Position numbers and translations under genes: made by a program
In this document: positions 1-8,784 of the stretch, piece by piece
Numbering within the stretch: the stretch's first letter is position 1
How the letters are laid out: each line of letters begins with the position of its first letter
DNA from: Actinoallomurus purpureus
GTDB taxonomy: Bacteria > Actinomycetota > Actinomycetes > Streptosporangiales > Streptosporangiaceae
DNA length: 64,000 bases
Direction of reading: 5' to 3'
NCBI RefSeq assembly: GCF_024055795.1
Contig: NZ_JAMXMY010000028.1
Coordinates: 58,886-122,885, forward strand
Notes under the pieces: generated by a model
Database searches by the model: none
Told to the model about the DNA's origin: nothing
The model's input: only the letters and a program-made list of their open reading frames with translations

Positions 1-1131
1 GCTTGGCGTCCACTGCGCCGGCTTTTCGGCGACAGCATCCTCGGCGAGGGGCCGGATTGGGAACTGAGCCGAAAGGCCCTGCAGCCCCTCCTCACGACCC
101 GACACGTCCATTCAGTGGCCGGGCGAATGGCCGAGGCCGTCAACGACGCGATCGAGCCACTGACCGGACCGGCGCGAGATGGAAGCTCCGTCAAGGCGAC
201 ACCAGAGATGGCGCGGATCGTGAACCGCACCGTGCTCAGTGTGTTCTTCGGCGGCAAGATCTCCGCCGCGGACAACGATCGGCTCGCGCCGGCCTTCGAC
301 CAGGTCGCCAAGGCGGTGGCGTTCCGGTTCCTTCTGCCCTTCCTGCCCGAGTCGGTCCCGGTCCCGGGCGACCGGGCCTTCAGGGAGGCCGTGCAGAGGA
401 TCGACGACGTGCTCATGCCGCTGATCCACAAGCAGCGGCGCACCGACGACGCGTCACCCGACTTCTTCTCTGCCCTGTGCCAGGCCCGGACCGCCGACGG
501 CGGAGAGGTCAGCGATCGATGGATCCGCGACAACCTCGTGGCGATGTTCGCCACGAGTACGGAGACCACGGTGGGGGCGCTCACCTGGCTGTGGCCGCTC
601 CTCGACGCCCACCCGCAGGTGGCGGCGCGGCTGTACGACGAGATCGACCGGGTCGTCGGGCGGGGCCCGGTCCAGGCCGAACATCTGTCCGATCTGACCT
701 ATACCCGGCAGGTGCTCCAGGAAGTGCTGCGCCTCTACCCGGTGGGCTGGCTGTTCCCCAGGACGGCCGTAGCGCCCGCGCGCCTGGGCGGAGTCCGGAT
801 CAACGCAGGGGACACCGTGCTGCTCAGCCCGTTCCTGACACACCGGCTCGAGCGGTTCTGGGACCGGCCGCGGTCATTCGATCCGGACCGGTTCGCCACC
901 GACCGGACCGCGGACGGCGGGAGACGGCACCGGTACGCGTACTTCCCCTTCGGCGGCGGACCTCATCAGTGCATCGGCATGCACGCCTTCACCACTGAGG
1001 CCGAACTCGTCGTCGCGGGTGTGCTGAGCCGATTCCGGCCCGTCTCCTGCAGCGCCGTGCCGGTCACACCCCGGATCGGCCCTACGCTCCGCCCCCGCCG
1101 AGATGTCGACCTGACCCTGCGTCTGCTCTGA
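1..1131 (+). CDS. cytochrome P450, 5'-truncated by window edge
   Basis: Haem-thiolate monooxygenase, probably oxidising the terpene made by the two downstream cyclases. The frame is open from base 1, so the N-terminus lies outside the window; 376 codons are visible. Seen: an I-helix-like stretch MFATSTETT (acid/alcohol pair variant), the K-helix ExxR as EVLR, and a haem loop FPFGGGPHQCIG with the cysteine ligand close to the C-terminus, followed by the usual short tail. The 92-nt gap to the terpene synthase and the shared direction suggest one transcription unit. P450s in terpenoid clusters commonly hydroxylate the cyclised skeleton; the substrate here is inference. Confidence 0.93.
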   Translation, partial: AWRPLRRLFGDSILGEGPDWELSRKALQPLLTTRHVHSVAGRMAEAVNDAIEPLTGPARDGSSVKATPEMARIVNRTVLSVFFGGKISAADNDRLAPAFDQVAKAVAFRFLLPFLPESVPVPGDRAFREAVQRIDDVLMPLIHKQRRTDDASPDFFSALCQARTADGGEVSDRWIRDNLVAMFATSTETTVGALTWLWPLLDAHPQVAARLYDEIDRVVGRGPVQAEHLSDLTYTRQVLQEVLRLYPVGWLFPRTAVAPARLGGVRINAGDTVLLSPFLTHRLERFWDRPRSFDPDRFATDRTADGGRRHRYAYFPFGGGPHQCIGMHAFTTEAELVVAGVLSRFRPVSCSAVPVTPRIGPTLRPRRDVDLTLRLL

Positions 1132-1223
1132 CGCCGCACGAACGACGAGGACGCGGCGCGCTCGGCGGGTCGCTCCACGCCCGAAACCGCCCGGGACGGA
1201 TCTTCGATCGAAGAAGGGTAGGC

Positions 1224-2129
1224 ATGGCGATTCCCCTCGCGAGCCGCGATGAACGGGCAACGGCCGCAGAGCATGGACGGATCTGCGCGCTGGCCACCGA
1301 TTGCCTTCGCGATCTACGGGACTGCGCGGCCGCGTATCCGGAGCTGTTCCCACCCGACCCGTTCGGCCCGACGGTGTTCAGTGGCGTCGCCCTCGCCAAC
1401 GCGTTCGGGTCCCCGTGGGCGACCCCAGATCAAATAAGGATCGCGACGCGTACGGCCCTGTGGGCCTTTGCCGCCGACTGGCTCGTCGACTACGTCGCGA
1501 CATCCTGGGAGGAGGTCGACGAGATCATCCGCGGATGCATGGCCGTGACGGAGAGTGTCGTCCCAGCCACGGAGGTCCCGCTGCAGCGGTTCCTCGCGAG
1601 TATCCGCGCGGAGCTCGAGACGAGCGCCGTATGGCCGGCCCTGTCTGCGGCCTGGTGCGACGCCCTGCGCCGCTACCTGCGCGCGAACGCACGCGAATGG
1701 AAATGGAAGACGGCCTATACCGGCGGAGATACATCCGCCCTCCCCACCTTCGCCGAATACCTCGCCAACGCTGACAATTTCGGGTCCCACCTCGTCAACG
1801 TCTCCCACTGGATCTCCAACGAGAGCGTGGACGGCCCGGAGCGGCTGCGGCCGCTCGCGGTCGCCGGCGAGGAGATCCAGCGCACGCTGCGGCTGGTCAA
1901 CGACCTCGCGTCCTATGAACGGGACCTGGCGTGGGGCGATCTGAACATCCTGATGCTCGGGGTCGGCCGCGACGAGGTCGACCGGCGGATCGACGAGCTC
2001 GCCGGCGATTGCGACCGGCTCATCGGCGCGTTGGCCGACGGCTTTCCACGCGAGGCGGCGTACCTGAGACGGCAGCTGGGATACAGCATGGGCTACTACG
2101 GGATGACGGACTACTGGGGTGCCGCGTGA
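1224..2129 (+). CDS. class I terpene synthase
   Basis: Mg-dependent diphosphate-ionising terpene cyclase of 301 aa. The metal-binding motifs are visible but not textbook: an aspartate-rich helix with D85 and D89 (DWLVD instead of DDxxD) and an NSE-type motif at residues 226-234 (NDLASYERD, final Asp instead of Glu). The start ATG has GAAGGG 6 nt upstream. The stop overlaps the GTG start of the next gene by 4 bp, so the two cyclases are translationally coupled. Paired with a class II cyclase it would be expected to act second, ionising a bicyclic diphosphate. Product identity cannot be told from sequence. Confidence 0.85.
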   Translation: MAIPLASRDERATAAEHGRICALATDCLRDLRDCAAAYPELFPPDPFGPTVFSGVALANAFGSPWATPDQIRIATRTALWAFAADWLVDYVATSWEEVDEIIRGCMAVTESVVPATEVPLQRFLASIRAELETSAVWPALSAAWCDALRRYLRANAREWKWKTAYTGGDTSALPTFAEYLANADNFGSHLVNVSHWISNESVDGPERLRPLAVAGEEIQRTLRLVNDLASYERDLAWGDLNILMLGVGRDEVDRRIDELAGDCDRLIGALADGFPREAAYLRRQLGYSMGYYGMTDYWGAA

Positions 2130-3736
2130 CCCCGGGAGACCCGGCCCTGGCGCCGATGTACGGGGACGCCCCCAGATCCGAGGCGGACACGCTGATCGCC
2201 GGGCTGGTCGCCGAACCCTGGGGGCAGGTCTCAGCGTCGGTGTACGAGACGGGACGTCTGGTGACGCTGGCCCCCTGGCTGACCGGTCATGCCGATCGGG
2301 TCCGGCACCTCCTGCGAACGCAGCGGGCGGACGGTGGCTGGGGTGCCGTGGAACCCGGCTACGCCCTCGTCCCCACGCTCAGCGCGACCGAGGCCCTACT
2401 CGGTGAGGCGCACCGGGGCGGCGCCACCGTCGACGCCGCGGCCGCCGGACTGCGCCGGCTGTTCCGCTGGTCGCGGGGAGGCGAGTCATTGACCGCGGCC
2501 GACCTGCCCGACCTGCCGGCGATCGAGCTGATCGTCCCCTCCCTGATCGCCTCGATCAACACGCACCTGAGCGCCGGTGTCATCTCCTGGCCCGAGACCG
2601 AGCGCCTGAACCCGCCCCGGGGACTGACCGGCACGGCCCTCACATCGATCCGGGCCGCCCTCGCCTCGGGCCAGGCCCTGCCTCAGAAGCTGCTGCACGT
2701 CCTTGAGGCCGTCGGGGACTCCGCCCGGCGCCACCCTGCCGTACGACCCGAGGTCACCGGAGCGATCGGGGCCTCCCCGGCGGCGACGGCCGCCTGGCTC
2801 GGTGACCGACCGTGGGACACCACCGGGTCGGTCGCGCGGCGGTTCCTCGAGACGGTCGCCGGGCGGAACGGCGGACCCGTGCCCTGCGGACTGCCCATCA
2901 CCGTGTTCGAACGCGCCTGGGTACTGAGCGGGCTGGCACGCGCGGGCGTCCCGTTCGACCCACCCCACGGCCTCGTGGCGGAACTGTCGGCGGCCGTCGG
3001 CCCGGCCGGGACCGCGGCGGCGGCCGGACTGCCGGTGGACGCCGACACCACCGCGGGCGCGTTGTACGCTCTCGCGCTCGTCGGCGTCTCCCGGCCGCCC
3101 GATCCCCTCTGGACGTTCGAGACCGAGTCGCATTTCAGTACCTGGCCGGGCGAAGACGGCGTGTCGGTCACGACGAACGCCCATGTGCTGCAGGCGTTCG
3201 GGCAGTACCGCGGGCACGGCTGCACGGGACCGGCCGCGCGATACGCCGCGACGATCGCCAAGGTGTCGGCCTGGCTGCGCGACCGTCAGCGGAGCGACGG
3301 CAGCTGGTGGGATCGGTGGCACGCCTCGCCCTACTACGCGACCTTCTGCTGCGTGCTCGCGCTCCACGACTTCGGCGGGCCGGAGTCGACGGACGCGGTC
3401 GACCGGGCCGTCCGATGGGTGCTGGCGACGCAGCGGGCGGACGGCTCATGGGGCCGCTGGACGGGGACCGCAGAGGAGACCGCGTACGCGCTCCAGATCC
3501 TCCTCCTGACCAGAGACCGGGGACCGGGGACGGAACCACGGCTCGACGCCGCACGCCTGTGGGCCGCCGTACGCGGCCGTGACCATCTCCGCCGGTGTCC
3601 GGCCGGCCCGGACGATCCGCCGCTCTGGCACGACAAGGACCTCTACCTGCCGGTGAGCATTGTGCGATCCGCCACATTGGCGGCGCTGCACCTCTCCGAG
3701 AGGGTCGGTTCGCCCTCCTGTCAATTAACCGCTTGA
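2126..3736 (+). CDS. class II (protonation-initiated) terpene cyclase
   Basis: A 536-aa protein of the squalene-hopene cyclase/class II diterpene cyclase superfamily. It carries QW-like repeats near both ends (QRADGGW near residue 70; QRSDGSWW and QRADGSW in the C-terminal third) expected for an alpha-barrel fold. The catalytic-acid motif sits at residues 305-309 and reads DADTT, not the usual DxDD: the middle general-acid Asp (D307) is kept but the last Asp is Thr. Start GTG 2126 is chosen because it gives a GTGA overlap with the upstream cyclase; the open frame extends further upstream only as antisense-free shadow. Likely forms a labdane- or drimane-type diphosphate for the class I partner. 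GGPP versus FPP as substrate is open. Confidence 0.82.
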   Translation: MTPGDPALAPMYGDAPRSEADTLIAGLVAEPWGQVSASVYETGRLVTLAPWLTGHADRVRHLLRTQRADGGWGAVEPGYALVPTLSATEALLGEAHRGGATVDAAAAGLRRLFRWSRGGESLTAADLPDLPAIELIVPSLIASINTHLSAGVISWPETERLNPPRGLTGTALTSIRAALASGQALPQKLLHVLEAVGDSARRHPAVRPEVTGAIGASPAATAAWLGDRPWDTTGSVARRFLETVAGRNGGPVPCGLPITVFERAWVLSGLARAGVPFDPPHGLVAELSAAVGPAGTAAAAGLPVDADTTAGALYALALVGVSRPPDPLWTFETESHFSTWPGEDGVSVTTNAHVLQAFGQYRGHGCTGPAARYAATIAKVSAWLRDRQRSDGSWWDRWHASPYYATFCCVLALHDFGGPESTDAVDRAVRWVLATQRADGSWGRWTGTAEETAYALQILLLTRDRGPGTEPRLDAARLWAAVRGRDHLRRCPAGPDDPPLWHDKDLYLPVSIVRSATLAALHLSERVGSPSCQLTA

Positions 3737-3758
3737 GGTACGAAAAACCCACCCAAAT

Positions 3759-3805
3759 CGTACCAATTCCCCCCTTTTCACCTCTTGTCGCCTTGAATTG
3801 GTACG
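3759..3805. promoter_or_regulatory. 11-bp inverted repeat in conservon promoter region
   Basis: CGTACCAATTC at 3759-3769 is exactly mirrored by GAATTGGTACG at 3795-3805, with a 25-nt spacer. The right arm overlaps the candidate -35 element at 3793-3798. A further half-like GGTACG lies at 3737-3742. This part is distinctly AT-richer than its surroundings. A transcription-factor operator is the simplest reading; a weak hairpin terminator for the terpenoid genes is the alternative. Confidence 0.45.
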
Positions 3806-3822
3806 TGACGCATTGCTAGAGT
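3793..3822 (+). promoter_or_regulatory. candidate promoter of the conservon operon
   Basis: TTGAAT at 3793-3798 and TAGAGT at 3817-3822 with an 18-nt spacer resemble a housekeeping actinobacterial promoter. Transcription would start near 3829, giving a 5' leader of about 130 nt before the conservon kinase gene. Inferred from hexamers only. Confidence 0.35.
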
Positions 3823-3962
3823 CCGACGTCGCCGGAGAGTTCGGCACGTACGCGGCGCATCCCACGCGCACGACGGGCCTGCAGGATACCCTCACATTCG
3901 AAATACGTCACGAAATTCCGCATGGACACCGTACTGATACTTTCTTCGCCCCCGGGGCCTGA

Positions 3963-6467
3963 ATGATGCGCTTCCGCAACTCGCGTCTTCGAACGAAGAT
4001 CACGGTCCTGCTGCTCTCACTGGTCGCTCTCTGGGCGTTCGCGGCCTGGGTGACGTTGCGCGAAGGGGTGAACCTCCTCTGGGTCTCCGTGGTCAACACC
4101 GGGGTCGCACAGCCGCTCGATGCGCTGCAGCCCGAACTCCAGCAGGAGCGCCGCCTGTCGCTGATCCGGATGGCCGACCCGCACGCGCAGCAACGGGCGG
4201 CCCTTCAGGCCCAGCGAGTCCGTACCGACAGGGCCGTGGCGCGGTTCAAGCGCTTGGCCCGCGGCGACAACGTGCAGTTCGCGCAGAGCCGGGCGCTCAA
4301 GCAGGCGATCGACTCGGGCATCACACAGTTCGACCGGCTCATCGCCAGCCGCGCCGCGATCGACTCGGGCCTGATCGACCGTGCCACGGCCTCTTCGATC
4401 TACACCGGTGCCATCAGCGCGATCTTCGAAATCGACGACTCGCTCGCCACTCTGGACGACAAGGAATTCGCCAAGGACGTTCGGACGATGGTCGAACTCA
4501 ACCGGGCACGGGAGCTCTTCTCCCAAGAGGACGCGACGCTGTCCGGGCTGCTCGTGACCAAACATTTCACGAGCGCCGAATACGTGCAGCTCATGCAGAT
4601 CATCGGTGCTCGGAGATACGCCTTCGACAAGGTTCTGGAGGAGCTCGGATCCACCGACCGGACCTCGTACGAACTGGCCGCGAATGGGACACAGGTCCGC
4701 GCTTTCACCGCAGTCGAAGGACTCCTGGTCACAAAGGCCAAGGCGGGCAAGAGGCTGCCGATCACCGCTGCCCAGTGGAGGGCCACCGCCGACCCGGCAC
4801 TGGCGCAGTTGTCAAAAGCGGTGTTCGGCGGCGGTGACCGGCTCGTCAAGCAGGCGACGCCGATCGGCATCGGCGTCGTCATCCGCCTCGTGCTGGCCGG
4901 CGGCCTCGGCCTCCTGGCCGTCATCACCTCGGTCGTCGTCTCCATCACCACGACCCGAGCGCTGCTCCGGCAGCTGGAGAAGCTACGGAAGGCCGCGCGG
5001 GAGTTGGCCGACGAACGCCTGCCGCGCGTCGTGGAGCGGCTCGGCCACGGAGAGAGCGTGGATGTCGAGGCCGAAGCGCCGCCCTTGTCGTTCGGTAGCG
5101 ACGAGATCGGCCAGGTCGGGCGCGCCTTCAACTCGGTCCAGGAGACCGCGATCCGGACCGCCGTCGAGCAGGCCGAGCTGCGTCGCGGCTTCCGCGACAT
5201 CCTGTTGAGCCTCGCGCGCCGCTCCCAGGCCCTCGTCCACCGGCAGCTCACCCTCTTGGACGACATGGAACGCCGGAAGGACGATCCGAAGGACCTGGAG
5301 GAACTGTTCCGCGTCGACCACCTGGCGACCCGGATGCGGCGTAATGCCGAGAACCTCATCGTCCTGTCCGGGGCGACGCCCGCCCGTGGCTGGCGGCGCC
5401 CGGTTTCGATGATCGACGTCGTACGGTCCGCCGTGGCGGAGGTCGAGGACTACACCCGGGTGAGTGTCGCCTCCACCATCGGGGACGTCGCCCTGGCCGG
5501 CCGGGCCGTCGGCGACATCGTTCACCTCCTCGCCGAGCTCATCGAGAACGCCGTGTCCTACTCACCGCCCTACACGCAGGCGGAGATCAGCGGCCGCCGG
5601 GTCGCCCGGGGGTACGTGATCGAGATCGAGGACCACGGACTCGGGATGACCGACGAGTTGCTGCAGTCCCTCAACGACCGAGTCAGCGATCCTCCCGAGT
5701 TCAACCTGTCGAGTTCGGTGCACCTCGGGCTGTACGTGGTCGGTCGGCTCGCCGAGCGCTACGACGTGCGCGTCACGCTCAAGCACTCGTCGTACGGCGG
5801 GACGACCGCCGTGGTGCTCGTTCCGCGGGAGCTGATCGTCGAGACGCCGCCCGACGATGCGGAGCCGAAGAAGGACATACCGGTCGCGGCGCGGAAGCGG
5901 CTCTTGGCAGTCGGTGCACCCGCGGCGGCGGCCACGGGCACGGCCGTCGCGACCGCATCCTCCGTCCAGTCCCCCGACAAATCTCACGAGGCCGATGACG
6001 AATCCAGGACCGAGTCCGAGAACGAGCCCATCGGCACCACCCCCGACGGCCTGCCCAGGAGGAGACGCAAGACGCCCGTCCGCCGCACGGCCACGAACCC
6101 GGCCGGCACCTCACGGCCGGTTGCGCCGGTGACGGCGCTGACCCCGGCAACGGGCGACGGCCCCGAGGCGGCGCCGGACGGCGACGACGATGCCCCCACG
6201 CCTGTCTCCTCGGAGGAGTCTCGTACCCCTTCGGGACTGCCGATCCGGGTTCCGCAGGCGAGCATCGCCGATCCGCTGCGAACAGACGGATCACCCACCG
6301 CCTCGGCGGACGAAGACAGGAACGCCGGTACGGACCGGTCAGCGGAGAACGTCCGCAGGTCGATCAGCGGCCTCCAGTCCGGCACCCGGCGCGGCAGAGC
6401 CAACGCGGCCAGGTCCCAGCCGGACTCCGGCCGCCCGACCGGCCCGATCGCAGACGAAGAAGCGTAG
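3963..6467 (+). CDS. cvnA: conservon sensor ATPase (CvnA-type, NIT-HAMP-HATPase)
   Basis: An 834-aa membrane sensor resembling a histidine kinase. Seen: N-terminal membrane helix (about residues 17-33), extracellular nitrate/nitrite-sensing-type helical domain (about 60-300), second membrane helix (about 302-328), HAMP linker, DHp-like coiled region, then a GHKL ATPase with N box ELIENAVSYSPP, G1 box DHGLGMTDEL and G2 region HLGLYVVGRL. A long Pro/Thr/Ser-rich, probably disordered tail (about 650-834) follows. First gene of a conservon, where CvnA forms a membrane-bound complex with the roadblock protein, the DUF742 protein and the GTPase, reminiscent of a eukaryotic G-protein receptor. Two consecutive ATGs (3963, 3966) could start it. 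Confidence 0.93.
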   Translation: MMRFRNSRLRTKITVLLLSLVALWAFAAWVTLREGVNLLWVSVVNTGVAQPLDALQPELQQERRLSLIRMADPHAQQRAALQAQRVRTDRAVARFKRLARGDNVQFAQSRALKQAIDSGITQFDRLIASRAAIDSGLIDRATASSIYTGAISAIFEIDDSLATLDDKEFAKDVRTMVELNRARELFSQEDATLSGLLVTKHFTSAEYVQLMQIIGARRYAFDKVLEELGSTDRTSYELAANGTQVRAFTAVEGLLVTKAKAGKRLPITAAQWRATADPALAQLSKAVFGGGDRLVKQATPIGIGVVIRLVLAGGLGLLAVITSVVVSITTTRALLRQLEKLRKAARELADERLPRVVERLGHGESVDVEAEAPPLSFGSDEIGQVGRAFNSVQETAIRTAVEQAELRRGFRDILLSLARRSQALVHRQLTLLDDMERRKDDPKDLEELFRVDHLATRMRRNAENLIVLSGATPARGWRRPVSMIDVVRSAVAEVEDYTRVSVASTIGDVALAGRAVGDIVHLLAELIENAVSYSPPYTQAEISGRRVARGYVIEIEDHGLGMTDELLQSLNDRVSDPPEFNLSSSVHLGLYVVGRLAERYDVRVTLKHSSYGGTTAVVLVPRELIVETPPDDAEPKKDIPVAARKRLLAVGAPAAAATGTAVATASSVQSPDKSHEADDESRTESENEPIGTTPDGLPRRRRKTPVRRTATNPAGTSRPVAPVTALTPATGDGPEAAPDGDDDAPTPVSSEESRTPSGLPIRVPQASIADPLRTDGSPTASADEDRNAGTDRSAENVRRSISGLQSGTRRGRANAARSQPDSGRPTGPIADEEA

Positions 6468-6478
6468 AAGGACTAGTA

Positions 6479-6892
6479 GTGGCACAGAAGACAGAGCCCC
6501 CCGCCGAACTCGCCTGGTTGCTCGACGACCTGGTCAAGCGGGTCAAAGAGGCCACGCACGCGATCGTCCTGTCCGCCGACGGCCTGCTCATGGCCGCGTC
6601 GGCGGACCTCGGCCAGGACGACGCCGAGCACCTGTCCGCGGTCGCGGCCGGTATCCAGTCCCTGGCGAAGGGCGTCGGCGAGCGGTTCGACGGCGGTCCA
6701 GTGCTGCAGACGATCGTCGAGATGCGATCGGCATACCTCCTCGTCACCGTCGCCGGTCAGGGTGCCTGTCTGGCGGTGCTGAGCAGTGAGCAGGCCGACA
6801 TCGGACTCATCGCCTACGAGATGGAGATGCTCGCCTCCGGCCTCGGCCATCACCTCACGGCCGCGTCCCGCTCCGCGGACCCGGTGCCGTGA
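6479..6892 (+). CDS. cvnB: roadblock/LC7 domain protein (CvnB-type)
   Basis: A 137-aa cytoplasmic roadblock/LC7 protein, the second conservon component. Visible features are the typical start of the fold (ELAWLLDDLVKRV), the AIVLSADGLLMAAS strand-turn-strand, and the C-terminal EMEMLASGLGHHL helix. GTG start 12 nt after the sensor gene, preceded by an AAGGAC ribosome-binding site. In the family it acts as regulator or adaptor of the cognate small GTPase (MglB-like) and contacts the sensor ATPase. Full length, with stop overlapping the next start by 4 bp. Confidence 0.95.
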   Translation: MAQKTEPPAELAWLLDDLVKRVKEATHAIVLSADGLLMAASADLGQDDAEHLSAVAAGIQSLAKGVGERFDGGPVLQTIVEMRSAYLLVTVAGQGACLAVLSSEQADIGLIAYEMEMLASGLGHHLTAASRSADPVP

Positions 6893-7347
6893 CGATGACG
6901 AACGATCCGTCCGAGCAGGAGGACGCACCGAGCGATCTGCCCTCCGTCGAATCCGCGGGGCCACCCGTGGACGGCGAGTCGCACGAACGATGGCTGGACG
7001 AGCAGGCCGGACCGCTCGTTCGTCCGTACGTCATGACCCGCGGGCGTACGGAGCCGGTCCGCGGCACGTTCGACCTCATCACGATGGTCGTGGCCACGGG
7101 GCTCCCCCCGGCGCCCGAACTCGGCCTGGACCCCGAGCATCAGGCCACCGTCCGGCTCTGTGACGAGCCCATGTCGGTGGCCGAGATCGCCGGGCACCTG
7201 AACCTTCCGACCGTCACCGTCCGAGTGCTGCTCGGAGATCTGCTCGCCAAGGGCCTCATCAGCGTTGAGGACCCGCAGACGGAGGCGGAGCTCGCGGACG
7301 ACGACGACCTGTACCTGGCGGTGATCGATGGACTCAAGGCGCTTTGA
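6889..7347 (+). CDS. cvnC: DUF742 protein (CvnC-type)
   Basis: A 152-aa DUF742 protein, third conservon component. The N-terminal third is acidic and low-complexity; the conserved part begins around RPYVMTRGRTEPVRGTFD and contains a winged-helix-like segment (PMSVAEIAGHLNLPTVTVRVLLGDLLAKGLI) that looks like a degenerate helix-turn-helix. GTG start at 6889 overlaps the roadblock stop (GTGA); an ATG two codons later at 6895 is equally possible. DUF742 proteins are found almost only in conservons; the biochemical role is not settled. Confidence 0.94.
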   Translation: MTMTNDPSEQEDAPSDLPSVESAGPPVDGESHERWLDEQAGPLVRPYVMTRGRTEPVRGTFDLITMVVATGLPPAPELGLDPEHQATVRLCDEPMSVAEIAGHLNLPTVTVRVLLGDLLAKGLISVEDPQTEAELADDDDLYLAVIDGLKAL

Positions 7348-7927
7348 TCGACGGGGCCGAAGGCTGCCGAAGGCGATCAAGATCGTGATCGCGGGCGGCT
7401 TCGGCGTGGGCAAGACGACCCTGGTCGGGACCGTATCGGAGACCAAGCCGCTGCGGACCGAGGAGTTCCTCACCGACAAGAGCGTGGGCGTCGACGACGT
7501 GGAGGGCATCGAGGCGAAGGCCACCACGACGGTCGCGATGGACTTCGGGCGCATCACCATGAAGGACGAACTGGTCCTCTACCTCTTCGGCACCCCCGGT
7601 CAGAAGAGGTTCTGGTTCATGTGGGACGAGATCGCGATCGGGGCGCTCGGCGCGGTCGTGCTCGCCGACACCCGGCGGCTCGCCGACTGTTTCCCCGCGG
7701 TCGACTACTTCGAGCGGCGGGGCACGCCGTTCATCGTCGCGGTGAACTGCTTCGAGGGCTCCGAGCGGTTCGAGCTGGACGAGGTGGAGATGGCGCTCAA
7801 CCTCGGGCGGCACGTCCCGGTGATGCTGTGCGACGCCCGCGACAAGGAGTCCTGCAAAGACGTCCTGGTGGCCCTCGTCCAGCACGCGATGAAGACGCGG
7901 AAACAGGCGCGGACCGCCACGGTGTAG
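7328..7927 (+). CDS. cvnD: conservon small GTPase (CvnD-type)
   Basis: A 199-aa Ras-like GTP-binding protein, fourth conservon component. P-loop GGFGVGKTT at residues 23-31 (K29, T30); switch II region LFGTPGQKRFWFMWDE, where the canonical DxxG is replaced by GTPG as usual for this family; VAVNCFEG serves as the degenerate N/TKxD box. It overlaps the DUF742 gene by 20 bp, consistent with tight coupling. Expected to cycle between GDP and GTP under control of the sensor ATPase and roadblock protein. Last gene of the operon; followed by convergently transcribed anti-sigma gene. Confidence 0.95.
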   Translation: MDSRRFDRRGRRLPKAIKIVIAGGFGVGKTTLVGTVSETKPLRTEEFLTDKSVGVDDVEGIEAKATTTVAMDFGRITMKDELVLYLFGTPGQKRFWFMWDEIAIGALGAVVLADTRRLADCFPAVDYFERRGTPFIVAVNCFEGSERFELDEVEMALNLGRHVPVMLCDARDKESCKDVLVALVQHAMKTRKQARTATV

Positions 7928-7947
7928 GTCGGCCGACCCTGGGGCGC

Positions 7948-7967
7948 GGCGACCGTAGGTCGTCGCC
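7948..7967. terminator. possible bidirectional terminator between cvnD and anti-sigma gene
   Basis: GGCGAC (7948-7953) pairs with GTCGCC (7962-7967) across an 8-nt loop in the 47-nt gap between convergent genes. A loopless 12-bp palindrome, GGTCGGCCGACC, lies just upstream at about 7928-7939. Short stem, no U tract, so only a tentative call. Confidence 0.35.
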
Positions 7968-7974
7968 GTCCCGG

Positions 7975-8784
7975 TCACACCGGGATGCTCAGGAGCGCGC
8001 CGCCGCCCTCCACCTCCACGTCGAACCTGGCCAGGTCCTGGCGCGCCACCGCCGTACCGCCGTGGACCTGCAGGTGGTCGGGCGAGCCCAGCACACCGTA
8101 GCCCTTGGGCGGCACGGCCCACTCCGTCACGACGTGCCGCTGCCCCGACCGCGTGACCGCGATGAGCCGGCAGGTGAGCGGGCCCTTGACGTTGCCGAGG
8201 TCCAGGGCGACGTGCGTGCCCCAGCCCTTACTCTCCATGGCCACGATCCCGGTGGCCCCCGTGCTGCGGCTCGTGGCGCCGTGCGTCTCGCCCCATCCGA
8301 GGAGGTCCGCCGGCATGTTGGCGTGGCCGTGCGGCATGACCATGCCGTCACCGCGTCCGGCCACGGCGGCGCCGACGGTGACCCCGCCCGCCAGCAGCGC
8401 CACACCGGCCGCCGCGCCCAGGATCGCGGTGCCACGGCGGCGCCGGCGCGCGGCCACCCTGCGGCGGCGGAGCAGGTTCACGACGTCGGCGGAGCCCTCG
8501 GCGGGCGCGGGACCCGCCGGACCGCCTCCGGCCGTCTCAGGCCCCGGCAGGCCACGTTCACTCGCCCCCAGTCCACGTTCGGCCGCCTCCGGTCCGGCGT
8601 CCTCCCACTCCGGCCGGACGCCCGCCAGCAGCTCCCGCATGCCGGACAGGTCGGCCACCTCCGCCGAGCACGCGGGGCAGTCGGCCAAGTGGACCTCGAA
8701 GGCCCGGCGGTCGTCGTCCTCGAGCAGTCCCAGGGCGTACGCGCCGACGTCGGTGTGCTGAACGGTCCCCTCATGCCCGGTCAC
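7975..8784 (-). CDS. zinc-containing anti-sigma factor, membrane-anchored
   Basis: A 269-aa transmembrane anti-sigma factor partnering the adjacent ECF sigma factor. The N-terminal ZAS motif is intact: H32-x3-C36-x2-C39 (HLADCPAC). A Gly/Pro-rich linker (about 55-95), an Arg-rich stop-transfer stretch and one membrane helix (about residues 105-128) follow, then a C-terminal extracytoplasmic RskA-like domain rich in beta structure. The N-terminal domain should bind and inhibit sigma until an envelope or redox signal triggers release or proteolysis. GTG start overlaps the sigma stop by 4 bp. Confidence 0.9.
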   Translation of the reverse strand: MTGHEGTVQHTDVGAYALGLLEDDDRRAFEVHLADCPACSAEVADLSGMRELLAGVRPEWEDAGPEAAERGLGASERGLPGPETAGGGPAGPAPAEGSADVVNLLRRRRVAARRRRRGTAILGAAAGVALLAGGVTVGAAVAGRGDGMVMPHGHANMPADLLGWGETHGATSRSTGATGIVAMESKGWGTHVALDLGNVKGPLTCRLIAVTRSGQRHVVTEWAVPPKGYGVLGSPDHLQVHGGTAVARQDLARFDVEVEGGGALLSIPV

